IMG/VR virus record: IMGVR_UViG_3300035034_000349 | Location: 1-62,820 of that record | Direction: 5' to 3' (one strand) | Length of the DNA: 62,820 bases | DNA from: a virus | Part shown: positions 50,790 to 60,100 of the stretch, piece by piece | Layout of the letters: every line of letters starts with the position of its first letter | Position numbering within the stretch: the first letter of the stretch is position 1 | Program-made: the position numbers and the translations under genes | The notes under the pieces: model-generated | What the model saw: only the letters and a program-made list of their open reading frames with translations | Database searches by the model: none | Told to the model about the DNA's origin: nothing

Positions 50790-51359
50790 ATGAATATTAT
50801 TAGCGTATATCCCGGCCGGTTTAATTTTCCGCATAGAGGACACATAGAGTCTTTTATGGGAATGTATCACAGCATGCCCGGAAAATCTATGTTGGCTATG
50901 ACAGATAGTAATGAATATATGACATTTGATGAAAGACGCTTTGTATTAATGTCTCTAGGCGTACCGCAAGATAGAATTATTAAAGTCTCCAGTCCGTATA
51001 ATATTAAAGAGTATGAAACATATATATCAAATAAAAGCGATACGTTATGTTTCTTTTTTCTCGGTGAAAAGGATAGAGACAGATTCTCGCATAAAATTAA
51101 AAAGGATGTTACATATTTACAACACGCTTCGACTATGGATGACGTGATGGTTATACCCAAGGCTTGTGATAAACATTCGTACCTAGTCTATAAAAAAACA
51201 GTCACGCATAAAGGCTATAAATCTTCTACAGAATGGATTAAAGCCTATAAAGACTCTGATGATAGGTACAACTTTCTATGCAATGTTTATGGAAATATAC
51301 CAAACTTAAATAAGATATACGAAATATATGAAGAAAGATTCTACTATGACTGGCATTAG
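50790..51359 (+). CDS. Adenylyl/cytidylyltransferase (NMNAT-like)
   Basis: 189 residues. GRFNFPHRGH (9-18) is the nucleotidyltransferase alpha/beta phosphodiesterase motif (G-x-F-x-P-x-H-x-G-H) and is shared by NMNAT, CoaD and cytidylyltransferases. The usual second motif (ISSTxxR) is not obvious. In phages such enzymes can make NAD+ or activate sugars. It overlaps the following HAD gene. Confidence 0.75.
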   Translation: MNIISVYPGRFNFPHRGHIESFMGMYHSMPGKSMLAMTDSNEYMTFDERRFVLMSLGVPQDRIIKVSSPYNIKEYETYISNKSDTLCFFFLGEKDRDRFSHKIKKDVTYLQHASTMDDVMVIPKACDKHSYLVYKKTVTHKGYKSSTEWIKAYKDSDDRYNFLCNVYGNIPNLNKIYEIYEERFYYDWH

Positions 51360-51888
51360 ACTATACTTAGACATGGACGGAGTCTTTACCGACTTTGCCA
51401 AAAGCGCAGAAAAGGCTTATGAACATTTTCATATGGTTCGTGGCTTGTACGGAGATAGTGTATCATGTTTGAAATTAAAGAGACTTAGGCAGGATATGGT
51501 AGATGATATCATTAAGACTCCTAATTTCTGGAAAAATCTATCATGGGAAGAGAATGGTCCAGAATTGTGGGATTTTATCAGTAGCAATACTCATATATGG
51601 TCTTTAGCTGTATTGACTGCGCCGCTCGGTGGTGATATGCCTAGATGTAAAAACGAAAAACTGGAATGGTGTTATAATAATTTTGATGGTCTTATCAATG
51701 AAAGCAATTTCATATGCGCCGATGACAAATGGAATTATGTTAATCATTATGTAGGAGATAAGCAGATTCTCATTGATGATAGAGAGACTAATATTAATAA
51801 ATGGCAGTATGAGGGTGGAATCGGAATATTACATAATGGAAATCATGTAGAGACTATTCAAATACTTAAAGAATATATCTTTAATTAA
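51346..51888 (+). CDS. HAD phosphatase, 5'-nucleotidase type
   Basis: 180 residues starting MTGIRLYLDMDGVFTDF (nucleophile D9-x-D11), then LAVLTAP (motif II) and QILIDDRETNI (motif IV), the layout of 5'(3')-deoxyribonucleotidases. The ATG at 51346 overlaps the previous stop; the ATG 18 bases earlier is less likely. The gene ends at the bidirectional terminator at 51916-51951. Confidence 0.75.
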   Translation: MTGIRLYLDMDGVFTDFAKSAEKAYEHFHMVRGLYGDSVSCLKLKRLRQDMVDDIIKTPNFWKNLSWEENGPELWDFISSNTHIWSLAVLTAPLGGDMPRCKNEKLEWCYNNFDGLINESNFICADDKWNYVNHYVGDKQILIDDRETNINKWQYEGGIGILHNGNHVETIQILKEYIFN

Positions 51889-51911
51889 CAGACTCTTATA
51901 TATTAAATAAT

Positions 51912-52261
51912 ATAAAACCAGTAGAAGAATAATATCTTTTACTGGTTTTTTAATAAAAGTGTTCCGTAGGTCTTGCGAAGCAAGTAGAGTCTTATAAATA
52001 TATGAGGAATATTGGTCTATGAAATAGACATAGGTATTCATTATTGTAAGTCTGTAGAGAATAGAACAAATTCAATGTTCAGAAACTTAATTTGTAAAGA
52101 CTAAACATATTAAGAGTTATAAGACTCTAATTGCTTCGCAATATCTACGTAGTATCATTTGTTGTAACTCTTATTTAAGTAATAATATGAAAGGATTAAA
52201 GATAAGTTAAAGGATGTGATATATAAAGGGTTAAAGTCTTATTGGATTAAGAATAACATAT
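51912..52261 (-). ncRNA. Structured phage ncRNA, copy 2
   Basis: This fills the 415-base gap between 51888 and 52304. The expected transcript runs from about 52261 to about 51912 and ends at the terminator hairpin. It shares with copy 1 the ACTTAAATAAGA...ACGTAGATATTG block, a 22-bp long-range stem (52120-52141 with 51973-51994, 21 of 22 pairs) and the core with hairpin GTCTAT-TTC-ATAGAC (52015-52029), while the flanks between these differ. An ATG in the core opens a 70-codon frame (MNTYVYFID...), but without ribosome site; in copy 1 the same ATG gives only 22 codons. Confidence 0.75.
51916..51951. terminator. Bidirectional terminator
   Basis: A 13-bp stem (51916-51928 with 51935-51947, loop 6). 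Plus-strand transcripts of the HAD gene meet a T-run (51945-51951), and minus-strand ncRNA copy 2 meets TTTTATA. Confidence 0.85.
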
Positions 52262-52267
52262 AATTCT

Positions 52268-52296
52268 ATTATACACATTTTCTAAAAGCTTGTCAA
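52268..52296 (-). promoter_or_regulatory. Strong host-type promoter of ncRNA copy 2
   Basis: Minus-strand TTGACA (52291-52296), 17 bases, TATAAT (52268-52273): perfect consensus. The -35 lies 8 bases before the divergent gp25 start codon. Confidence 0.85.
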
Positions 52297-52303
52297 GTAA
52301 AAA

Positions 52304-52711
52304 ATGACATATAATCGAACTATTTTCACAAAAGGTACTGAACAATATACGGATATTGATTTATCCTTTAAAATCAATCCTCTTACAAAAGATATCCGCA
52401 CCTTATCAGACGGTGACAGTATCAAACAGGCTTTAAAAGTCTTGTTACTTACTAATTATTCTGAAAGACCGTTTAGACCAACCGTTGCTGGGAATGTAAA
52501 TAGGCTGTTATTTGAGCAATACGATCAGCTTACAGAATTAAGCCTTCGCAATGATATTATAGAGACTATTGAGAATCACGAGCCTAGAGTCTTATTAAAT
52601 GATGTAAAGGTTGTGTATAATGATTTGAGTGTAGACATAACCGTTAAATACTCTTTACAGAATGATAACAGTCTTCAAACAATAAATATGATGATTCAAC
52701 GAATTAGGTAG
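52304..52711 (+). CDS. 25: Baseplate wedge gp25
   Basis: 135 residues with the gp25/GPW lysozyme-like pattern: DIDLSFKINPLTKDI, LLLTNYSERPFRP and the acidic IIETIENHEPRV. gp25 nucleates the tail sheath. Its ATG directly abuts the conserved promoter block of ncRNA copy 2 and has no good ribosome site, so its expression may be affected by that locus. It starts the plus-strand late run gp25-gp6-gp7-gp8. Confidence 0.88.
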   Translation: MTYNRTIFTKGTEQYTDIDLSFKINPLTKDIRTLSDGDSIKQALKVLLLTNYSERPFRPTVAGNVNRLLFEQYDQLTELSLRNDIIETIENHEPRVLLNDVKVVYNDLSVDITVKYSLQNDNSLQTINMMIQRIR

Positions 52712-52713
52712 AT

Positions 52714-54543
52714 ATGACAAATATATTAGAAGTTTCTGAAGTAGATTTTGCTACTATTAAAGAACGATTAAAGACATTCTTAAACAATCAAACACACTTT
52801 ACAGACCATAATTTTGAGGGTGCTGGATTAAATGTGTTGCTTGATGCGCTAGCCTATAGTAACCATTATCACGCCGTCCACAGTAACTTAGTCTTTTCAG
52901 AGACTTTTCTTTCTTCGGCAGAAGAAAGATATAATGTTGTTTCTCGCGCCAAAGACTTAGGATATATTCCAAGATCGTCTACAGCGGCAAAGTCTATTGT
53001 TAATGTATCGTTTAGCGTTCAAGGCAATCCGTTGCAGTATGTTATACCTAAGAATACTCAATTTACAGCTTCAGCCGATAACCAGTCTCTAATATTTGTT
53101 ACCACTAAAGACACTATTGTAAATAGGGGTCAGAATAATATATATTCAACTACGCTTGATTTGTATCAAGGACAATTCATAACGCGCAATTATACGCGAG
53201 ACTCTTCACAGGTTAATCAAAAATATATCGTATCTTCACAAGACTGTGATACAAGATTCCTTACAGTAGGTGTAAGAGATACTCAATCTTCGCCTTTAAT
53301 GCAAACATACTCATATATTAAAAACGTATCGGTAGGTGTATTGAATAAAGACTTTCCTGTGTATTTTCTTAAAGAGAATATCGAAAGAATGTATGAAGTC
53401 TATTTTGGTGATGGTGTAATCGGTAAAAGCCTCACAAACGGTAATGTAATCTCGCTTACTTTTTTAATCACTAGCGGAATGTCTGGCAATGGCGCAAAGA
53501 CTTTTGCCTTGTCAAGCAATCTTCAGTCAGTCTCTAATTTAACTACTACGACACTTACTCCAGCCTTCGGCGGCGGTGAAAGAGAATCTGTAGATAGTAT
53601 AAAATATCTTGCGCCTTTCTATTACGCTTCAAAGGGTCGGGCTGTTACTCCAGACGATTATAAATCTCTTATTATGCAAGACTATGCAGATATTGATGAT
53701 CTTGTGGCGTGGGGCGGTGAAGATAATATACCGCCTTATTATGGAAAAACTTTTGTTGCCATTAAACCAAAGAGTACCGCATTCTTTTCTAATACTGCAA
53801 AACAGTCTATTCAGAATGATGTAGTCTCGAAATATAATGTTCTTTCAATTAGACCAGAAATTGTCGATCCCGATTATATCAATGTCATGATTAGTACAGT
53901 CATTACATACAATGCCGCACGATTTGACAATACTTTACTGGAGTCTGATATACGAAATACCATTATCAATTTCTTTAAAAGTAGTACAAACAGGTTCGGT
54001 AAGCCTTTATATTATTCCAAGCTTGTTACAAAGATTGATGAGACTAGCGACATTATCTTAAACTCTGTTACAAATTTGACATTATGTAAGACACTGCAAA
54101 TATATCAGGGAATCTCTTCAACTTACACATTCTCCTTTAATAATGCACTCCATCCGGGTGCTATCCGTTCAAATGCCTTTATTATAGGCGGTATAGAATA
54201 TAAGATTATGGATATTCCACAAGGAAGTGGTCCACACGCAACGGGTGTTGTAGCAGTCTATAGAAATACGCAGACTGGTAAAATCTTTTTAACGCGCAAT
54301 GCAGGAACAATTAATTATAATACAGGCAAGATTGTTATCAGTAATTTAAAAATTGATAGTATTGTCGGCGATCCTATAGGAAAAAGACTTGAAATTTGTG
54401 TATCACCGGGTGCGTTTGCAAATATGAACAATCCAGAGAGTGTGTATTCAGACTTTAACGTATATACCAATAAGCGCGATCAAATTATTACGCTTGATGA
54501 GTCTTCTATTGACATAACACTATTACCAGATAATGCCGTGTAA
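52714..54543 (+). CDS. 6: Baseplate wedge gp6
   Basis: 609 residues (T4: 660). The N-terminal LIFS-like stretch, FEGAGLNVLLDALAYSNHYHAV, and later YYASKGRAVTPDDYKSLI (typical of gp6/GPJ baseplate proteins) are clear. It forms the wedge ring that contracts and opens. Starts 2 bases after gp25. Confidence 0.88.
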   Translation: MTNILEVSEVDFATIKERLKTFLNNQTHFTDHNFEGAGLNVLLDALAYSNHYHAVHSNLVFSETFLSSAEERYNVVSRAKDLGYIPRSSTAAKSIVNVSFSVQGNPLQYVIPKNTQFTASADNQSLIFVTTKDTIVNRGQNNIYSTTLDLYQGQFITRNYTRDSSQVNQKYIVSSQDCDTRFLTVGVRDTQSSPLMQTYSYIKNVSVGVLNKDFPVYFLKENIERMYEVYFGDGVIGKSLTNGNVISLTFLITSGMSGNGAKTFALSSNLQSVSNLTTTTLTPAFGGGERESVDSIKYLAPFYYASKGRAVTPDDYKSLIMQDYADIDDLVAWGGEDNIPPYYGKTFVAIKPKSTAFFSNTAKQSIQNDVVSKYNVLSIRPEIVDPDYINVMISTVITYNAARFDNTLLESDIRNTIINFFKSSTNRFGKPLYYSKLVTKIDETSDIILNSVTNLTLCKTLQIYQGISSTYTFSFNNALHPGAIRSNAFIIGGIEYKIMDIPQGSGPHATGVVAVYRNTQTGKIFLTRNAGTINYNTGKIVISNLKIDSIVGDPIGKRLEICVSPGAFANMNNPESVYSDFNVYTNKRDQIITLDESSIDITLLPDNAV

Positions 54544-54544
54544 T

Positions 54545-56239
54545 ATGACAACTATTAAAAAACACATCTCAAAGCGTTCGTTGCCTTCATTTATTCATGA
54601 AGACTATCCGCTATTTGTATCTTTCGTAGAGTCTTTCGTAGAGTTTATGGAGACTGAGAAAGGCGCAGTAGATATTGTCAAGAATCTTAAAGAGTATAGA
54701 GACATTGACACAACACTTGAAGAGTTTGTAGATAGACTTACAGACGAATATATGGCTGGTATTCCAAAAGAAATATTAGCAGATAAAAGACTTGTCGCAA
54801 AACATATCAATGAGTTTTACGCCAATAAGGGTAACGAAGCCTCTTATAGATTTTTGTTTCAGTTATTGTACGGTGATAATATTGAATTTTACTATCCAAA
54901 ACTTGACATTCTCAGGGCTTCGGATGGTAAATGGGATGAGCCTATATCTGTTAAGATTCTATTAGAGAATGCCAAAGACTTATTTAAATTTGAGTCGAAT
55001 AAAATTACAGGCTATACTTCAGGATCGACTGCCATTGTTGAAAGTGCGTTTCTTATTACAGAGCGTAGTTTAAATGTAGTTGAATTGTCTTTATCAAGTA
55101 TTAATGGTCTATTTCTTCCTGATGAAGATATAACTATTATATACGATGGTGTGACATACGCCTTTCCATTACTTGAAATATTTACACATATAAATGTTCT
55201 TGAAGGCGGGTCTGGGTACAGAATTGATGATATTATTCCTGTATTAGATATAGACGATAAAGAAATTGCCAAGGCTGAAGTGGTGTCTGTTACGCTTGGT
55301 TCTGTTACAGATTTAAGTGTAGATACGGCTGGCTTTGGATATAATGGAGAGTTGCGTAAAGTTGTAACCTTTGGAGAATTAACAGCCGAGGCAACCTTTA
55401 ATGGCGATTTATTGAATACTGTTATTTTAGATGGTAGCGATTCTGCTTCAAGCGGTGAAGATTATTTTGATTACACTTTTGACCAGACTATAACAAGTGT
55501 TGATGTACCTTCCGTTGGTGATAAGATATTCGTATTTGACGATGATACAGGCTTAGGCGCAAATGCCGAAGGAATCATTTCAGTTGTAAGCGAAACTGGA
55601 AATATTCTTGAAGTGGTCCTTACGCGCAAGGGTGATGGCTATTCTGCACCAATTGCTTTTATACAGACAGAGACTGGACAAGATGGTGTCGTAGGTGTCG
55701 TAGGCGGCGCAGGCTCTATTAAGACTATGAGACTTTCTAATTTTCCAATTGTCTTAAATACTGATAAAGACTCTAACGAAGAGTTTACCCACGTTACTAT
55801 AGACTTTTCAGGTGTAGGTGACGAAAATGCCGAAGCCTCTTTAGACTCTGGTGTTATGGGGTTCTATCGTGGTAGATTTTTAAATGATGATGGTTGGTTG
55901 TCTTCTGCCAAATATTTACAGGATAATAGATATTATCAAGACTTTTCATATGTACTGAAGACTAGCTTGCCTATTAACAGATACCGTGATATAATTAAGA
56001 AAATAGTTCACCCAGCAGGTCTTGCAATGTTTGGTGAAATTTCTATCTTAGACTCTATTGACAATAATGCAAATATAGTGTATAATTTTATTACAATATT
56101 CAGTATATCAAGCGTTACCAATAATGCCGATATATATGACTCGTATGTAAAATTCTTTGATGCAGGCCAGCCTGTTTTAGACTCTGATGGAAATCATTTA
56201 CCAGACTATATGCGGGATAGTAATAATATTCACATTTAA
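54545..56239 (+). CDS. Baseplate wedge component at the gp7 position (564 aa)
   Basis: The start at 54545 (MTTIKKHISKRSLPSF) follows the gp6 stop directly. The N-terminus (IHEDYPLFVSFVESFVEFME, then EFYANKGNEASYRFLFQLLYG) is typical of wedge proteins of marine T4-like phages; a beta-repeat middle follows. T4 gp7 is much longer (1032 aa), and similarity cannot be seen by eye, so the name rests on gene order. Confidence 0.65.
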   Translation: MTTIKKHISKRSLPSFIHEDYPLFVSFVESFVEFMETEKGAVDIVKNLKEYRDIDTTLEEFVDRLTDEYMAGIPKEILADKRLVAKHINEFYANKGNEASYRFLFQLLYGDNIEFYYPKLDILRASDGKWDEPISVKILLENAKDLFKFESNKITGYTSGSTAIVESAFLITERSLNVVELSLSSINGLFLPDEDITIIYDGVTYAFPLLEIFTHINVLEGGSGYRIDDIIPVLDIDDKEIAKAEVVSVTLGSVTDLSVDTAGFGYNGELRKVVTFGELTAEATFNGDLLNTVILDGSDSASSGEDYFDYTFDQTITSVDVPSVGDKIFVFDDDTGLGANAEGIISVVSETGNILEVVLTRKGDGYSAPIAFIQTETGQDGVVGVVGGAGSIKTMRLSNFPIVLNTDKDSNEEFTHVTIDFSGVGDENAEASLDSGVMGFYRGRFLNDDGWLSSAKYLQDNRYYQDFSYVLKTSLPINRYRDIIKKIVHPAGLAMFGEISILDSIDNNANIVYNFITIFSISSVTNNADIYDSYVKFFDAGQPVLDSDGNHLPDYMRDSNNIHI

Positions 56240-56241
56240 TG

Positions 56242-56249
56242 TATAAATA
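56242..56249 (+). promoter_or_regulatory. T4-type late promoter TATAAATA
   Basis: TATAAATA followed by CAC, 29 bases upstream of gp8. Confidence 0.75.
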
Positions 56250-56278
56250 CACTAAGAATACACAATTAGGAATAAACT

Positions 56279-57145
56279 ATGCCACTATTAAAAAAGAACT
56301 CATATAATACAAACATCGCGCGTATGTTTAGAGATAGGCTCTTGGCAGATAATCTATATCTATTTTTTGGCAGAACCGCTGTTTGGACGGATGAAAATTC
56401 TGCAGAGACTCCTACTGAAGACATTACATATGAATTTGAGACTAGAGGCAATATGCTAGGCTTAAAAAAGGTATCACAGGCTAATACAGCTTTTGTTGTA
56501 CCGCGCTACACTTGGAACACTGGTACAGTCTATGCAGAATATGATGCAAATGATGCCAACCTTAAAACAAAAGCCTTTTATGTAATCAATCGCAACTTTA
56601 ACGTATATAAGTGTATTGATAATAACAACGGCGCAAACTCTATTATTGAGCCTTTAGGGACTTCAACAAGTGTCGTTACGACTGGTGATGGATATTCGTG
56701 GAAATTTATGTATGGTCTTTCAAGCGCGATGCAGATAGACTTTTTAACGAATGATTGGTTGCCAGTGCCTACAGGTGGACAAAAGAATACATTTCAGACT
56801 ACGGTAGAGAATAACGCAGTCTACGCAAATGGCTCACCAGTAGGTGGACACGGTTTCAGTGCTTATGAAGAATTGTTTTCAGACTCTGTGATGGTTTCAC
56901 AGTCTTTAGATAAAAGCGAATCTGGTGTATTTCCTACTGATATTGCATACAGACAATACGGTTTACTATTAAACCCAAGACTTATTTCAGATAATACACT
57001 TGCTACAGGTAACGTATATTCTTTAAACGACTCAAACGCCTCGGTAGATCATAATTCAGGTTCTTTACTGTATGTTAATAATAGACAGTCTATGTCACGT
57101 TCCGCAGATCAGGCAGAAGCCTTTAAGATAATTTTAAAAATATAG
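56279..57145 (+). CDS. 8: Baseplate wedge gp8
   Basis: 288 residues (T4: 334) with YLFFGRTAVWTDE, KKVSQANTAFVVPRYTWNTGTVYAEYD, YVINRNFNVYKCIDN and GYSWKFMYGL, the gp8 pattern. It joins wedges at the rim. AATTAGGAA precedes the ATG, and a late promoter lies at 56242. Confidence 0.85.
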   Translation: MPLLKKNSYNTNIARMFRDRLLADNLYLFFGRTAVWTDENSAETPTEDITYEFETRGNMLGLKKVSQANTAFVVPRYTWNTGTVYAEYDANDANLKTKAFYVINRNFNVYKCIDNNNGANSIIEPLGTSTSVVTTGDGYSWKFMYGLSSAMQIDFLTNDWLPVPTGGQKNTFQTTVENNAVYANGSPVGGHGFSAYEELFSDSVMVSQSLDKSESGVFPTDIAYRQYGLLLNPRLISDNTLATGNVYSLNDSNASVDHNSGSLLYVNNRQSMSRSADQAEAFKIILKI

Positions 57146-57153
57146 TATAAATA
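57146..57153 (+). promoter_or_regulatory. T4-type late promoter TATAAATA
   Basis: TATAAATA 23 bases upstream of the 1763-residue gene. It overlaps the gp8 stop codon. Confidence 0.75.
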
Positions 57154-57176
57154 TACAAAACAATATAGGATATTAA

Positions 57177-60100
57177 ATGGTACTCGACAAAAATACTTCA
57201 CCGTATTACGATGATTTTGAAGAAGCTAAAAAGTTTTTACAGATTCTTTTTCGTCCGTCATATCCTGTTCAAGCGCGTGAGTTATCACAAGCCCAGTCTA
57301 TTTTACAGAATCAAATTGGAAGATTTGGCCGTCACGTATTTAAAGAAGGCTCTATGGTAATTCCGGGTGAGATTGGAGTCGATCTTAACGTACCATACGT
57401 AAAACTCGATCCACAATTTAATAGTGCCGATATTTCAGCCACAAACTTTAAAGAGAATAAAGTAATTGGTACGACTTCAGGCGCAATTGGATATATTCTT
57501 GATGCTACAAATGAAGGCTCTGGAAATCCACACACACTATTTGTTAAGTATGAAACAGGTAACGCAAATTTAGCGTTTACAGGAAACACAACAAACTCTT
57601 CTAATACTATTACCAACATTAATGTGAATGCACAAGCTGTATTTGTGGTTGGTGCTAATATTTCGGGAACAGGAATACCGTCAAACACGTTCGTTGAATC
57701 TATCACAAGTAGCACAGAAATTGTAATTTCCAATTCTGCCACAGAAACGGGTTCAGCCGCTGATCTTTCACACAAAACTGCTGGATCGTTCATAGAGGGT
57801 GAAACACTTGTAACCGAAGACGGGACATACTCAGCTACGGTTTCAGATTCTCTTACAGACCCAGTAGGGCTTGGTTCGAGAGTCAAAATTCAGGCTGGTG
57901 TATATTTTGCAAAAGGCTATTTCATTATTGTAAGCGAACAGTCTCTTATATTAGATGCATATGACACAAAGCCTTCGTACAATGTTGGATTAAGAATTGT
58001 TGATTCTTTTGTAACAGATGCCGATGATGTAACACTTGTCGATCCTGCCGCAGGTTCATATAACTTCAACGCACCGGGTGCTCACAGATACAAAATCGAC
58101 TTGGTATTATCTAAATTCTCTAATACCGTTCCAGCCGAATCTGAAAATTTTATCGAACTTATGACATTATCCAACGGGTCTATTCAAAAAAGAGTAACCC
58201 GTCCAGACTACGCAGAGCTTGAAAAAACCTTGGCGCGAAGAACCAATGATGAGTCTGGTAGTTATACTGTTAAAAACTTTCCTATTCAGATTAGAGAACA
58301 TTTGGATACTGGTACAAACTTTGGCGTATTTTCTTCAAGTGATGGTGGAGACTCTTCAAAGCTTGCATTATCTATCGAACCGGGCAAGGCTTATGTTCAA
58401 GGATATGAAATTGAGTCTTCGACTACAAATATCATTGCAGTTGATAAGGCTCGTACAACTCAGACAGAGAATAATTCGACAATTCCCTTTACGCTTGGTA
58501 ATTATGTAAGAGTTAATAATGTTTCTGGTTCGTTTAATATTTCTACGTATGAAACTGTAGAATTAATTGATGTTGATAAAGATGACGGTTCATACCCAAA
58601 TGGTGTAATCGGTACAGCAAAAGTACGCGGCATGGAATTTGTCTCTGGTGTACCAAGTACAGCCACTGCCCAATATAAACTATTCCTATTTGATATCAGA
58701 ATGGACTCAGACTCAAACGGAGACTCGTATCAGTTTTCTGAAGTAAAGTCAATATCTAATGCCGATCAGAGTAAAGATGTAGACACTATTCTTAATAGCG
58801 CAGGTGATGCAGAATTAAAAGACTCTGGTGTAAATAATTCAGCAATGGTCCTTTTACCTTCACAAGCAATTCAGTCTCTATCAGATGTAAATTATACCGT
58901 AAAGCGTTTCAACTCAGGAACGATGACTGGCAGTGCTTTGACTCTTTCATTATCAACAAACGAGTCCTTTTCAGCCTATAACGTGTCTAACTATCATGTT
59001 GCAATTAGAACGCTTTCTTCTACAGCGTCTACAAACGGATACTCGGTCGGCGATGTAATTGATTTGTCGGCAAATGGCGCGACTGTTACTCTAGGCGGTT
59101 CGCCTATTGGTAGACAGGTTACGTTTGACATTCCAGATATTTCTGGTTCAACAATTGACATAATCTCTACTGTATCAAAAGCCTCTGTTTCAGAAAAGAC
59201 AAAGACGCTTACCACAAGACAACAAACTGTTTCATTTGCCAGTGAAATTTACCTTGATCGCGCAGATATCTTTGATATAGTCTCTATTCTTGATGCGGAT
59301 GATGGCGATAAAGATATTACAGATCGTTTTGTATTGGATAATGGACAAAGAGATAACTTTTATGATTGTGGCAAGATTACATATAGAAGTAATTTTAAAG
59401 TGCCTACTGGTAATATTAAGATTAATTACAGATTCTTCGTACACGGAACGGGCGACTATTTCTCCGTAAACTCATATGATGGTGTTATAGCATACGAAGA
59501 TATTCAGACTTTTGTATCTCCTTCGACTGGGGCAAAATATGATCTTAGAAACACCGCCGACTTTAGACCTAGAGTGAATAACACTCGAACAGGCTTTTTG
59601 GTTTTTTCAGAGATTGTAGCAAATGCTGAAAACTTTGTTTCAGACTACGCTTATTATTTACCAAGAATTGATAAGGTTATTATAGATACTCGCGGAAACT
59701 TCACAGTCTCGCGCGGAATCCCTTCTAAAACTCCATTATCACCTAAAGCCCCCAATAATACAATGACATTGTATGAAATTGGTATTCCAGCCTATACGCA
59801 TGATGTAAAAGATATTGCAATTGTGCCTATTGACAATCGTAGATATACAATGCATGATATCGGAAGACTTGAAAAGAGAATTGAAAATCTTGAATATTAT
59901 TCTTCATTGAATTTGCTTGAAAAAGATACGGCTGATTTGTTTATTGATGATGGGGCTGGTGGAAACAGATTTAAGTCTGGGTTCTTAGTTGATAACTTTA
60001 CTTCACACTTGATAGGAGATTCAAGACTTCCTGAATATACGTGTGCCATTGATAAAGAAATGGGATATCTTCGTGCGCCATTTGTTTCAACTTCCGTACC

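Noticed and set aside
51829-52041. 70-codon minus-strand frame overlapping ncRNA copy 2 and the HAD gene
   Set aside because: No ribosome site, it reads through the terminator hairpin and into the HAD coding end, and copy 1 keeps only 22 codons of it. It is treated as part of the RNA.
57332-57886. 184-codon minus-strand frame opposite the giant structural gene
   Set aside because: Shadow of a beta-rich Thr/Ser-rich frame, no promoter or ribosome site, and it lies wholly inside the 1763-residue gene.
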